Shown: positions 16,039-24,696 of the stretch, piece by piece
Position numbering within the stretch: position 1 is the first letter of the stretch
Layout: each line of letters starts with the position of its first letter
Origin: Rhodococcus koreensis
GTDB taxonomy: Bacteria > Actinomycetota > Actinomycetes > Mycobacteriales > Mycobacteriaceae
Assembly: GCF_900105905.1 (NCBI RefSeq)
Contig: NZ_FNSV01000005.1
Location: 124,001 to 188,000, forward strand
DNA: 64,000 nt
Reading direction: 5' to 3'
Made by a program: the position numbers and the translations under genes
The notes under the pieces: model-generated
Database searches by the model: none
What the model saw: the letters and a program-made list of their open reading frames with translations, nothing else
What the model was told of the DNA's origin: nothing

Positions 16039-16659
16039 TCAGGAGCAGCCGACGATACGGAGTGCCATCTCCTGATAGCGATCGCCGATCTCCTCGATGG
16101 TCCAGATCCCGTCCTCGCGGTACCAACGACACACGTCGAACCCGAGAGACAGCAGTGCGAGCGCCGTCATCGGCAGATCGACGACGCGGAAGTCCCCCGA
16201 CTGGACCCCCTCGATCAGGATGCCGCGGACGATCGACTCCAGTTCACGCCGGTAGCGCGAGATCTCCTCGCGGTGCTCGCGCGTCAGAGCACCGATCTCG
16301 AAGTTGACGACTCGAGCCTGCTTCTGGAACTGCGCGTGGTAGCGGGAGTGGTCTCGCACGACGGCACTCAATTTCTCTGCGGCAGTGCCCTTGCGTGCCG
16401 CAGCTTCCCGGACGATCTCGACGATCGTCCGGTGCCCATCGACCGCCAATTGGAAGAGTAGGTCTTCCTTTGTCGAGTAGTGGACAAACATTGCGGCCTG
16501 GCTGATCCCGGCCTCGTCGGCGATGTCACGCGTGCCGGTCCCGTGGTACCCCTGTACCGCGAAGGTGTCCAGGGCGGCAGCGAGCAACCGAGCCCTGGTT
16601 GCCTCGCCGCGGACGTTGCTGCGTCTCGCCACGGGCGCATTCGCTCGACCCTCTGCCAT
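16039..16659 (-). CDS. TetR-family transcriptional regulator
   Basis: A 206-residue regulator. The N-terminal helix-turn-helix spans about residues 20-65 (RARLLAAALDTF, then TRDIADEAGISQAAMFVHYSTKEDLL). The C-terminal ligand domain is typical in length. The gene is divergent from the SDR-kinase-dehydrogenase operon, with 180 bp between the start codons. A perfect 14-bp palindrome at 16793-16806 and a 19-bp partial one at 16738-16756 lie in that gap, the usual place for a self-regulating TetR operator. The ligand is probably an acyl-CoA pathway intermediate (inference). Confidence 0.9.
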   Translation of the reverse strand: MAEGRANAPVARRSNVRGEATRARLLAAALDTFAVQGYHGTGTRDIADEAGISQAAMFVHYSTKEDLLFQLAVDGHRTIVEIVREAAARKGTAAEKLSAVVRDHSRYHAQFQKQARVVNFEIGALTREHREEISRYRRELESIVRGILIEGVQSGDFRVVDLPMTALALLSLGFDVCRWYREDGIWTIEEIGDRYQEMALRIVGCS

Positions 16660-16737
16660 AACCCACCTGCTTTGCGTTTTCGACCGACGAGAAGTGAGTG
16701 TACGTGCCCCTGGATCACTCAGATCCCGGACAGTTCA

Positions 16738-16756
16738 TGATCACCGTCTCCGATGA
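16738..16756. promoter_or_regulatory. TGATC-N9-GATNA motif in the divergent promoter region
   Basis: The 19-mer runs TGATC, ACCGTCTCC, GATGA. The same 19-mer with two changes stands 25 bp before the HSD10-type gene at 25901-25919. A related, fully symmetrical one lies at 46926-46944. A candidate regulator site. Confidence 0.4.
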
Positions 16757-16792
16757 TATGACGAACACCACTACAAAACCGAGAAAATTATA

Positions 16793-16806
16793 TGATCGTC
16801 CGATCA
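16793..16806. promoter_or_regulatory. Perfect 14-bp palindrome, candidate TetR operator
   Basis: TGATCG-TC-CGATCA, 34 bp before the SDR start at 16840 and 134 bp from the tetR start. The same arms recur perfectly at 39321-39334 and with one change at 24623-24636. Size, symmetry and placement suit a TetR-family operator. Confidence 0.6.
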
Positions 16807-16839
16807 CAAAGGTCTCAATTCTTGCTATCGTCAGGCACC

Positions 16840-17613
16840 ATGACTGCACCTATCACCCCGCCCTCCGACCTCTTCGACCTGTCAGGGCAGCACGCCGTCG
16901 TCACTGGAGCCTCGTCAGGCCTCGGCCGCCGCTTCACCCAGGTACTCGCCGCAGCAGGCGCACAGGTCCTGGCAGTGGCACGACGCGAAGACCTGCTCGC
17001 CACGCTGGCCGAGGAGAACGCCAATGTCACCGCATTCACGGCCGACCTGTCGCGCGAGGAAGACCGCGCAGCCACATCCAGCCGAGCCCTCGAACTCTTT
17101 CCAGCGGTGGACGTCCTGGTGAACAACGTCGGAATCAGCAACATCGTTCCGGCCGAAGACGAAACCGTGAGCGACTTCGAGTCCGTCCTCGGCTTGAACC
17201 TCGTCTCGGCATTCAGCATGAGCCAGCACCTTGGCCGCAGCATGCTCGACCATGGCGGTTCAATCGTGAACGTGTCGTCGATCCACGGGGCGGTTTCCTC
17301 TGCGCCGATCAACCAAGCAAGCTACAACGCATCGAAGGCCGGGCTGATCGGCCTCACCCGCGAACTCGCCGGTCAATGGGGACGACGCGGCGTCCGTGTC
17401 AACGCTCTTGCACCTGGATACTTCAAGAGCGAGCTGACCGCACCGATGTGGAGCGAGCCCTCGACGCTCGCCTATCTCAAGCGCAACACGGCGCTGGCGC
17501 GCGGCGGAGAAGCTGGAGAACTCGACGGCGCCCTGCTCCTCCTGGCCAGCCGAGCCGGCAGCTACATCACCGGCACCACGCTGTTCGTCGACGGCGGCTG
17601 GACCAGTCGGTGA
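16840..17613 (+). CDS. SDR-family dehydrogenase/reductase
   Basis: A 257-residue classical SDR. TGASSGLGRR near residue 22, LVNNVG, NVSSIHG and the catalytic YNASK are intact. The ATG at 16840 is preferred over an upstream in-frame ATG (16792) that overlaps the palindrome. It is the first gene of a five-gene plus-strand operon (SDR, kinase, ACAD, SDR, racemase). By analogy with the levulinate pathway, where an SDR (LvaD) reduces a 4-oxoacyl-CoA to the 4-hydroxy form, it may produce the kinase substrate (inference). Confidence 0.9.
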   Translation: MTAPITPPSDLFDLSGQHAVVTGASSGLGRRFTQVLAAAGAQVLAVARREDLLATLAEENANVTAFTADLSREEDRAATSSRALELFPAVDVLVNNVGISNIVPAEDETVSDFESVLGLNLVSAFSMSQHLGRSMLDHGGSIVNVSSIHGAVSSAPINQASYNASKAGLIGLTRELAGQWGRRGVRVNALAPGYFKSELTAPMWSEPSTLAYLKRNTALARGGEAGELDGALLLLASRAGSYITGTTLFVDGGWTSR

Positions 17614-17620
17614 TCCTGTG

Positions 17621-18673
17621 ATGTCGAATGCCGACCAGACAACCAATCCACTCCCCCTGGGCCTCGCCGAATGGATGGACAGGGCCGGTGTCGGGTCCGG
17701 ACCCATAAATCGGGCTAAGGTCCTGACCGGTGGCACACAACACCTCATGATCGGATTCGAACGAGGCTGTGAGCGCTACGTCCTGCGCCAAGCTGCGGAG
17801 GCAGGGTCGTCAGAGGCCAGGGTCCTGCAGCGCGAAATCCGGGTGCTCTCAGCACTGTCCGGGAGCGCCGTACCCCACGCCCGCCTGGTCGCGTCCGCCG
17901 TGGATGGAGACGAGACAGTCGGTCCGACCTTCTACCTCGTCGAGTACGTCGAAGGCGTGAATCTGATGGTGACCGAACTGCGGTCTGCGGACGCAGCCGT
18001 TACGGACGCCATGGCATTCGGGATGGCCTCGGCCCTGGCCAGTCTCACAAAGGTCGGGGTGGAGAACGGGCCCTTGCAAGGCCTGGGACGGCCTGATGGC
18101 TTCCTGGCTCGTCAGCCCCACCGGTGGTTGAGCGCCATCGAAGACCATGCGCGCACGTCCGGATGGGACGGGATCAGCCCGGTGGAAGTAGAGCCGATCA
18201 TTTCGTGGCTCGAGGACCACCTTCCAGATCCCTTGCAGCCCAGCCTGATCCATGGTGACTACCAGGTCGCAAACGTCCTCTTCCACCCCACCGCCGGCGC
18301 ACCGACCGCCATCGTCGACTGGGAGATGGCCACCGTGGGCGACCCCCGAGTGGATCTCGGCTGGATGCTGTCGATCTGGCCCGAGAGGCCAGAGGAAGCC
18401 GATCTGTTCGGGTCTGCCCTGGGACGGCGCCCGCACCTGCCGTCAGCAACCGCTGTTGCACGCGAATACGAAACCCACAGCGGGATCGATCTATCCGCCC
18501 TGCCCTGGTTCCGGGTCATGGCGGCACTCAAGTTCGCCGTCGTCCTAGAAGGCGGCTACGCCGCCGCGCTTCAGTCCGGCCACGTCGACCCCAAGACAGC
18601 ACAGTTGCACGGCTACGCCCGCGCGCTGTTCGACCGAGCCCTGCGATGGCAGGCCCAGGAAAGGAACCTCTGA
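17621..18673 (+). CDS. APH-family kinase, probable 4-hydroxyacyl-CoA kinase (LvaA / ACAD10-11 N-domain type)
   Basis: A 350-residue protein of the aminoglycoside phosphotransferase fold. The catalytic loop HGDYQVANV (about 208-216) has the base Asp and Asn, and IVDWEMATVGDP (about 226-237) carries the metal-binding Asp. Such proteins next to ACAD genes correspond to the N-terminal kinase domain of mammalian ACAD10/ACAD11 and to LvaA of Pseudomonas levulinate catabolism. These phosphorylate 4-hydroxyacyl-CoA so that the partner ACAD can remove the phosphate. Antibiotic resistance is unlikely given the context. The ATG at 17621 follows the SDR stop by 7 bp; a GTG directly before it is an alternative. 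Confidence 0.85.
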   Translation: MSNADQTTNPLPLGLAEWMDRAGVGSGPINRAKVLTGGTQHLMIGFERGCERYVLRQAAEAGSSEARVLQREIRVLSALSGSAVPHARLVASAVDGDETVGPTFYLVEYVEGVNLMVTELRSADAAVTDAMAFGMASALASLTKVGVENGPLQGLGRPDGFLARQPHRWLSAIEDHARTSGWDGISPVEVEPIISWLEDHLPDPLQPSLIHGDYQVANVLFHPTAGAPTAIVDWEMATVGDPRVDLGWMLSIWPERPEEADLFGSALGRRPHLPSATAVAREYETHSGIDLSALPWFRVMAALKFAVVLEGGYAAALQSGHVDPKTAQLHGYARALFDRALRWQAQERNL

Positions 18674-19923
18674 TGCAGGTCCCGCAACTGACCGAGACGA
18701 TGACCGACTTCATGATCTCGTCGGTCTATCCCGCGGAGGCGGTGTACGCGCGCCAGCTCGAGGAGCTGGGCGATCCCCATGCTCAACCTCCCGTGATGGA
18801 GGAACTCAAGGCGGAAGCGCGCCGAAGGGGGTTGTGGAACCTCTTCCTCCCGCATGCCGAGCCCGGCCACACCCCCCTGTCCAACGTCGAATACGCACCG
18901 ATTGCCGAGATCGCGGGACGCAGCTTGCATTTGGCCCCGGAGGCCATGAACTGCTCGGCTCCCGACACCGGGAACATGGAGTTGCTCTCACTCTTCGCCA
19001 GCCCCGAACAGAAGGAGCGATGGCTCGCTCCCCTGCTCGATGGAAAGATCCGGTCCTCGTATGTCATGACGGAACCAGAAGTGGCCTCCGCGGACGCGTC
19101 CAACATCTCGTTCACCATCGAACGAGACGGCGACGAGCTCGTGCTCAATGGCAAGAAGTGGTGGATTTCGGGCGCAGGCCGCCCTGAGTGCACCCTGCTG
19201 ATCGTCCTCGGTCTCTCGGAGCCCGAAGGCTCCAGGCACGCACGCCACTCGGTCGTCCTGGTCCCCAAGGACACGCCGGGCATTACCCTGGAGCGCGAGC
19301 TGACTGTTATGGGATACCACCCCCACGACAGTCACATGGAGATCAATTTCGACAACGTCCGGGTTCCCGCCTCCAGCCTTCTCGGGAGGCCCGGCCAGGG
19401 CTTCGCCATGGCCCAAGCCCGGCTCGGGCCCGGGCGGATCCACCACTGCATGCGTCTGATCGGCATGGCTGAACGCGCTCTGGAGATCATGGTCCACAGG
19501 ACTTCGTCCCGCGTCGCCTTCGGCGTACCCCTCGTCGATCAAGGCGTGATCCGCGAGTGGATCGCTGACTCGCGCGTGGAGATCGACCAGGCGCGGCACT
19601 ACACCATGCACGCCGCGCACCTGATGGACACGGTCGGGAACAAGGCAGCCGCCAGCGAGATCTCAGGCATCAAGGTGGTAGTACCTTCCATGGCCACCCG
19701 GGTTATCGACCGCGCCATCCAGGCATGCGGCGCTGCCGGCCTGAGCCAGGACTTCCCCTTGGCCCGACTGTGGGTCGAAGCGCGCACGGTCCGCTTCGCG
19801 GATGGTCCCGACGAGGTCCACCGACGCGCGGTGGCCCGCACCGAGATCAAGCGCCTCCAGTCCGCCCTGGACGGCGAACGCCCGACTCTCGCCCACCACC
19901 TGCGACAGGAGCAGAACTCGTGA
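18673..19923 (+). CDS. ACAD10/11-type acyl-CoA dehydrogenase, partner of the kinase
   Basis: A 416-residue flavoprotein of the ACAD10/11 subgroup. Diagnostic features are SAPDTGNMELL, MTEPEVASADASN and the C-terminal ADGPDEVHRRA. In this group the dehydrogenase-like domain acts on 4-phosphoacyl-CoA made by the kinase, eliminating phosphate and moving the chain toward a 3-hydroxyacyl-CoA. The start ATG overlaps the kinase stop by 1 base (TGATG), so the two should be made in near-equal amounts, as befits a split version of the human fusion. The stop overlaps the next SDR start. Confidence 0.88.
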   Translation: MQVPQLTETMTDFMISSVYPAEAVYARQLEELGDPHAQPPVMEELKAEARRRGLWNLFLPHAEPGHTPLSNVEYAPIAEIAGRSLHLAPEAMNCSAPDTGNMELLSLFASPEQKERWLAPLLDGKIRSSYVMTEPEVASADASNISFTIERDGDELVLNGKKWWISGAGRPECTLLIVLGLSEPEGSRHARHSVVLVPKDTPGITLERELTVMGYHPHDSHMEINFDNVRVPASSLLGRPGQGFAMAQARLGPGRIHHCMRLIGMAERALEIMVHRTSSRVAFGVPLVDQGVIREWIADSRVEIDQARHYTMHAAHLMDTVGNKAAASEISGIKVVVPSMATRVIDRAIQACGAAGLSQDFPLARLWVEARTVRFADGPDEVHRRAVARTEIKRLQSALDGERPTLAHHLRQEQNS

Positions 19924-20666
19924 CGAAGAAGATGGACGGCCACGTCGCCGTCGTCACGGGAGGGAGCCGTGGACTGGGCGAGATGATGGTGCGCGCCTTC
20001 GCTGCCGAAGGCGCCAATGTCGTGATCGCCAGCCGCAAGCTCGAACCGTGCGCGGTCCTCGCGGAGAGTGTCCGCGAGGAGTACGGCGTCGAGACCCTCG
20101 CCATCGACGTAAACGTGAGTAAGTGGGACCAGTGCGACAAACTCGTCGAGGCCGTCTACGCACGGTTCGACAAGGTCGACGTTCTGGTGAACAACGCAGG
20201 CATGTCGCCGCTCTATGACGACCTCACGTCCGTCACGGAAGAGCTCTTCGACAAGGTCGTGGACGTCAACCTCAAGGGTCCCTTCCGGCTGGCTGTCCTG
20301 TTCGGGGAACGCATGCGGCGTGACGGTGGCGGCAAGATCGTTAACGTCGGATCGATCGAAGCGATGAGCCCGCAGCCGGAGGCGCTGCCGTACGCGATGG
20401 CGAAGTCCGGGGTGCACGCGCTCACCGAGGGCCTGGCCCGGGCGCTCGCTCCGCAGGTACGGGTCAACACCCTGCAGCCCGGCCCGTTCCTCACCGATAT
20501 CTCACGAGCCTGGAGCCCCGAGTTCAAGGCAGGCCTCGATCGGCGTACGAGTCTCGGCCGATGCGCCGATCCCGCGGAGATCGTAGGCGCCGCAATTTAT
20601 CTCGCAACGGATGACTCGTCCTACACCACAGGCTCCTTGCTGCGCGCCGACGGAGGCTGGTCATGA
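19920..20666 (+). CDS. SDR-family oxidoreductase
   Basis: A 248-residue SDR: TGGSRGLGEMMVRAF, LVNNAGMSPLYDD, NVGSIEAM and a catalytic YAMAK. The GTG start overlaps the ACAD stop as GTGA; a longer open frame would run back through the ACAD gene. It is clearly paralogous to the SDR at 60702-61460, with the same MVRAFA-E-GA-x-V-x-ASRKL and GPFLTDI blocks. Probably oxidises a 3-hydroxyacyl-CoA or a ring alcohol; substrate unknown. Confidence 0.9.
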   Translation: MTKKMDGHVAVVTGGSRGLGEMMVRAFAAEGANVVIASRKLEPCAVLAESVREEYGVETLAIDVNVSKWDQCDKLVEAVYARFDKVDVLVNNAGMSPLYDDLTSVTEELFDKVVDVNLKGPFRLAVLFGERMRRDGGGKIVNVGSIEAMSPQPEALPYAMAKSGVHALTEGLARALAPQVRVNTLQPGPFLTDISRAWSPEFKAGLDRRTSLGRCADPAEIVGAAIYLATDDSSYTTGSLLRADGGWS

Positions 20667-21850
20667 GCAGCGAGAGCCTCCCGCCAACGGGGCACCCGGC
20701 CCAGCCATCCCTTCCACTCACAGGCGTGCGCGTCATCGAACTCGGCGGAATCGGACCGGGACCGTTCACCGGGATGATGCTGGCAGACCTCGGTGCCGAG
20801 GTCATCCGGCTCGACCGACCGGGCTCCGATGGGTCGCAGGACATGCTGTCGCACCAGGTGCTGCTGCGCGGCCGGCGTTCGCTGGCCCTGGACCTCAAGA
20901 AGCCCGAGGGCGTAGAGGTCGCACTGCGGCTCAGTGCCGCGAGCAACGCAGTATTCGAGGGGTTCCGGCCCGGAGTCGCCGAGCGCCTCGGTATAGGCCC
21001 GGAGGACATCCATGCACGAAACTCTCGGGTGGTCTACGGGCGGATGACAGGCTGGGGGCAGGAAGGCCCCATGGCCCACGTCGCCGGCCACGACATCAAT
21101 TACCTTGCGGTGTCCGGTGCCCTCCATCCCCTGATCGGCGTCGAGCAGGCGCCGAGTCCGCCGTTGAATATGCTCGGCGACTTCGGCGGCGGTGGAATGC
21201 TCCTTGCCTTGGGGCTGCTGGCAGGTCTGCTCGAGGCCCGGACCACCGGGGTCGGGCGCGTCGTCGACGCGGCCATCGTCGACGGGGTCGCACTACAGAC
21301 CGCCATGCTTCACGCTATGCGGAACTCAGGCGACTGGTCGGAACGCCGCGGCACCAACCTCTTCGACGGGGGAGCTCCGTTCTACCGGTGCTACGAGACT
21401 TCTGACGGGCAGTGGATGGCGGTCGGGGCGGTTGAACCGAAGTTCTACGAGCGCCTGGTGCACACCCTGGAACTGGACGAGGCACTTCCCGCGGGCGAGC
21501 AGTACGTGACCGCCAACTGGGAGCCGGCCAAGGTCATCGTCGCCGACCGGTTCAAGAGTTGCAGCCAGGCCGAGTGGGTCGATACCTTCAAGGGCGTCGA
21601 TGCCTGTGTCACGCCTGTCATCGCCCCGTGGGACGTCCTGGAAGAACATGGCGGCATCGGCGCACGTAGCTATGAGAACCGCGGGTTTCCCGAGCCGCGT
21701 CCCGCTCCTCGCTTCGGCGGCGCACCGTCACCCACACCACAGGCTCATCGGGCAGTCGGGAGCGACTCTCGCCGAATCCTGGAGGAGGCCGGCTACAGCC
21801 TCGATGAGATCGAGCAACTCGTGAGCAGCGGCGTGACCGCTCAGGCGTGA
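20663..21850 (+). CDS. mcr: Alpha-methylacyl-CoA racemase (AMACR/MCR family)
   Basis: A 395-residue family III CoA-transferase-fold protein of the racemase branch. The three active-site segments of AMACR are present: GHDINYLAVSG (His and Asp), LGDFGGGG (Asp) and VGAVEPKF (Glu). It interconverts (R)- and (S)-2-methylacyl-CoA, which beta-oxidation of methyl-branched chains needs. It overlaps the SDR stop by 4 bp and ends the operon 19 bp before a perfect hairpin. Paralogue of 57077-58198. Its presence points to an isoprenoid-like or otherwise alpha-methylated substrate. Confidence 0.88.
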   Translation: MSSESLPPTGHPAQPSLPLTGVRVIELGGIGPGPFTGMMLADLGAEVIRLDRPGSDGSQDMLSHQVLLRGRRSLALDLKKPEGVEVALRLSAASNAVFEGFRPGVAERLGIGPEDIHARNSRVVYGRMTGWGQEGPMAHVAGHDINYLAVSGALHPLIGVEQAPSPPLNMLGDFGGGGMLLALGLLAGLLEARTTGVGRVVDAAIVDGVALQTAMLHAMRNSGDWSERRGTNLFDGGAPFYRCYETSDGQWMAVGAVEPKFYERLVHTLELDEALPAGEQYVTANWEPAKVIVADRFKSCSQAEWVDTFKGVDACVTPVIAPWDVLEEHGGIGARSYENRGFPEPRPAPRFGGAPSPTPQAHRAVGSDSRRILEEAGYSLDEIEQLVSSGVTAQA

Positions 21851-21868
21851 ACCAGCGCTGACCTCACC

Positions 21869-21909
21869 ACGCGTTTCAGGGACCCGTTGATCGGGTCCCT
21901 GAAACGCGT
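21869..21909. terminator. Bidirectional hairpin terminator
   Basis: Perfect 18-bp stem (21869-21886 with 21892-21909) around a 5-base loop TTGAT. It fills the 59-bp gap between the racemase (plus) and amidohydrolase (minus) stops, so it can terminate both. There is no long T run, as is usual in actinobacteria. Confidence 0.85.
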
Positions 21910-22740
21910 TCAGCCAAGTTTCAGGACACGGGCGGCGTTCTCGCGCAGAAACTTCGGCCAGACTTCGTCCTTGAGAGGTAGGTCGGGAAGCTCGGCAAAG
22001 ATCCGGCTGATATCGAGGCCGTAAGGGTGGTATCCGCCGTACATGACCTTGTCCGCGCCGCGGCTGTTCGCGTACGCCAAGATTTCCTTCGGATAGTACT
22101 TGGGCGCAAAACCACTGGTGGAGTAGTAGAGGTTGGGGTACTTGAGAAGTAGCTTGATCGTCAGGTCGACCCACGGCTCGCAGCAGTGTCTGAAGACGAA
22201 CTTCAGCTCCGGAAAGTGTAGGCAGACCTCGTCGACAAGTCCTGGGTGCTGGACGTCGAACGGCACCCGTGGTCCGGGCACACCACCGTTGACGAAGATG
22301 GGAATGTCGAGCTCGATGCACTTGGCATAGATTGGGTAGCACCGCTTGTCGTTGATGGGGCGCGGTGGATTCAGGATGGCGGGCATGAACTGGGCAGCGA
22401 CGATGCCCAGGCGCTCGTGGGCGTCCTGGAGGGCCCGCACCGACTGCATCCCGTCATTTGGGTCCACCTCGAAGGCGCCGACCAGCCGATCGGGGTACTT
22501 CAGGATGGCCTGCTCTTCCAGCGCGTTGCCCGGATGGACCGGGATGAGTCCCACTTCCACCCCGTGCTCGTCCATGCGCCGCAGCAGGTCCTCGGCGGTG
22601 GGTTCGTCCTGCTCGTCGGGGATGTCCTTGAACATGTAGCGGATGTGCTCGTGGAAGTTGTCGGGATCATCGGTTTCACCAAAGTCCGAGGGGAAGCCGA
22701 TGAGTGTGTCGATGACCCCGATGTCGGTGGGCATGGCCAT
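21910..22740 (-). CDS. Amidohydrolase_2-fold protein with altered metal site
   Basis: A 276-residue TIM-barrel protein of the amidohydrolase 2 group (decarboxylases and hydrolases). Family members usually start with an I-D-x-H-x-H metal motif; here it is VIDTLIGF, with no His. The strand that normally reads A-H-x-G has FRHCCEPWVD, and the usual G-S-D-x-P is YGGYHPYG, so the Asp is also gone. HPGN near residue 69 and the C-terminal NAARVLKLG are family-like. A metal-free or differently liganded enzyme is likely. It is 51 bp downstream of the acyl-CoA synthetase and probably in the same transcript. Confidence 0.75.
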   Translation of the reverse strand: MAMPTDIGVIDTLIGFPSDFGETDDPDNFHEHIRYMFKDIPDEQDEPTAEDLLRRMDEHGVEVGLIPVHPGNALEEQAILKYPDRLVGAFEVDPNDGMQSVRALQDAHERLGIVAAQFMPAILNPPRPINDKRCYPIYAKCIELDIPIFVNGGVPGPRVPFDVQHPGLVDEVCLHFPELKFVFRHCCEPWVDLTIKLLLKYPNLYYSTSGFAPKYYPKEILAYANSRGADKVMYGGYHPYGLDISRIFAELPDLPLKDEVWPKFLRENAARVLKLG

Positions 22741-22791
22741 GTTCAGATGCCTTCCATTCTGGGAAAGATTCAGCGGATCTATCGGGACGGG

Positions 22792-24396
22792 TCAGGCGCT
22801 CGCGACGGACGGCGCGTAGGCGTCCTTGAGTTGGTTCTTCCGCACCTTGCCTGAAGCAGTTCGTGGCAGTTCGTCGACCACAAAGATTTCGGAAGGAACC
22901 TTGTAGGCAGCCAGCCGTCCTGCACAGTGTGCAATGAGCTCGTCACCCGTGGCGCTCGCCCCTGCCACCAGCTCGACGTAGGCGATTCCGACTTGGCCGA
23001 CGCCCACGTCTGCGACTCCGATCACCGCAGCGGTCTGGACCGCGGGATGCGACACGAGCACATTCTCGGCGTCGATCGTGTAGACGGTGGCACCGGATCG
23101 CTTGTAGGAGTCCTGGTTGCGACCGAGGATCGTGATGTACTCACGATCGTCCATGCGCGCCAGATCACCCGTGCGCAGCCACCCGTCGATGAATGCCTTG
23201 TCTGTCGCTTCGGGATCATCGAGGTATCCGACGGTCATGCAGTCGGTCCGGATGAGCAGTTCTCCCACGGTGCCGTGCGGCACGGTCTCCATCGGGTCCC
23301 CGATGTCCACGACCTTGGCGCCACCACCCTCATGAATTCGACCGACGGTCGTCGAAACATCTTCCAATGTCGCACCGAGAGGGGTGTAGGCAGAAGTTCC
23401 GGACTCGCTCAACCCATATCCAGCCATTAGGCGTGCCTCAGGGAACGCTGCTACCAGACGATGGGGAAACTCGGGTGAACTCGTCGTGCCACCGAATCCG
23501 ATGATGCGCACCTGGGGCATGGTGTCACCCGCGAGTTCGTCGACGAGTTGCTCCTGCTGGGCAGCGACCCCCCACAAGTGGGTGCAACCCTGCTGTCGCA
23601 TCCGGTCCAGGACCGCAGGCGCCTTGAAACGCTCCTCGAGAAGAACTCCGGAGCCCGCAGCGAGCGGGACCATCGCCTGCAACCAGCATCCGTAGATCCA
23701 GTAGAGGGGCGCCCAGAAGATGGAGCGATCTCCGGGCCCGAGCTCGAGATGCCGGGCGAATCGTCGCCCTGCGGTGACAATTGCGCGGTGGGTCTGCATG
23801 ACGCCCTTGGGTGCCCCAGTCGTGCCAGATGTGTAGATCACCAACGCGACGTCGTCGGGTTCGACTGCCGCCACCTGACGGGCCACCTCTTCCGCGTCCA
23901 TCGTGTCAGCGGCCTCGAGTACCGAGTCCCAAGTGCGAGTATCGGGCGGCCACGGGCTGTCGCCGACGCCGACCAGACGCTCGATCCGGACCGATGGCAG
24001 TATCTGCTCGAGCTTCTCGATCGTGCTGCGACCCACCACCGTGTCCGCCCAGATCAGCGTCGAGACCTGCGAGTGGTTCAGGAGGTTGGTCAACTCCGGG
24101 GCAGTCAGCATCGTGTTCAACGGAACCAGAACGGCCCCGAGCGAGGTCACGGCGTACTCGATCTCCAACCACAGGGCACAATTGCCCATGAAGAGCCCGA
24201 CCCGCGCCCCCGGCTCGACTCCCAGCGCCGCAAGCGCACGTGCAGTGACCTCGACCCGATCCGCGAGTTCCCCGAAGGTGGCCTCTTCCCCCGGCCTACC
24301 CAGCCAGAAACCTTCCGGCCACGCCGCAGCAGCGCCAGCCACCGCGGCGGGAATCGTCAGGGGCAAGTCCGTGCCCTCGATCTGCGCCAACACCAT
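22792..24396 (-). CDS. Acyl-CoA synthetase (AMP-forming, FadD type)
   Basis: A 534-residue ANL enzyme. It has IYTSGTTGAPKG, the strand GYGLSESGTSAY, DGWLRTGD and the C-terminal SGKVRKNQL with the catalytic Lys. The ATG at 24394-24396 is preceded by GGAGGT at good spacing; an upstream in-frame start lacks one. It activates an unknown acid. It is divergent from the Liv-type binding lipoprotein, which suggests the acid imported by that system is what it activates (inference). Confidence 0.92.
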   Translation of the reverse strand: MVLAQIEGTDLPLTIPAAVAGAAAAWPEGFWLGRPGEEATFGELADRVEVTARALAALGVEPGARVGLFMGNCALWLEIEYAVTSLGAVLVPLNTMLTAPELTNLLNHSQVSTLIWADTVVGRSTIEKLEQILPSVRIERLVGVGDSPWPPDTRTWDSVLEAADTMDAEEVARQVAAVEPDDVALVIYTSGTTGAPKGVMQTHRAIVTAGRRFARHLELGPGDRSIFWAPLYWIYGCWLQAMVPLAAGSGVLLEERFKAPAVLDRMRQQGCTHLWGVAAQQEQLVDELAGDTMPQVRIIGFGGTTSSPEFPHRLVAAFPEARLMAGYGLSESGTSAYTPLGATLEDVSTTVGRIHEGGGAKVVDIGDPMETVPHGTVGELLIRTDCMTVGYLDDPEATDKAFIDGWLRTGDLARMDDREYITILGRNQDSYKRSGATVYTIDAENVLVSHPAVQTAAVIGVADVGVGQVGIAYVELVAGASATGDELIAHCAGRLAAYKVPSEIFVVDELPRTASGKVRKNQLKDAYAPSVASA

Positions 24397-24696
24397 GTCA
24401 TACCTCCGCCACGCAACTTTACTATTGGTACAAATCTTAACACTCTGCCACATATTGTGAAGGGCTCCGGCGAGACCGTGCCCTGCACGCGACACTCAGA
24501 CCTGAAGGTCGACCAATAGGGCGGACCATCCCCGGCGCATCTGCAGTCAATGGCCCGGCTGCGCTAACCTATGCAACTTTCCGCACAGTTGACAGATTCG
24601 GCACAGCCTGATCAAAATGACCTGATCGACTGATCATAAACTCATCCCTGACGTGATGAGCGTGCGGTGTGTAACAAACTTCGAGGGAGATGTGCC
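24397..24696. other. Divergent intergenic region with TGATC repeats
   Basis: A 300-bp gap between fadD-like and lipoprotein genes without coding signal. TTGACA at about 24588 could be a -35 element reading right. TGATC half-sites stand at 24609, 24623 and 24631. Confidence 0.5.
24623..24636. promoter_or_regulatory. Near-palindrome matching the TetR operator
   Basis: TGATCG-AC-TGATCA matches TGATCGNNCGATCA in 11 of its 12 fixed positions. It lies 60 bp before the lipoprotein start, with an extra TGATCA at 24609-24614. Confidence 0.5.

Noticed and set aside
17621..18673. Aminoglycoside resistance gene
   Set aside because: The APH fold is real, but overlap with an ACAD10/11-type gene points to acyl-CoA phosphorylation.
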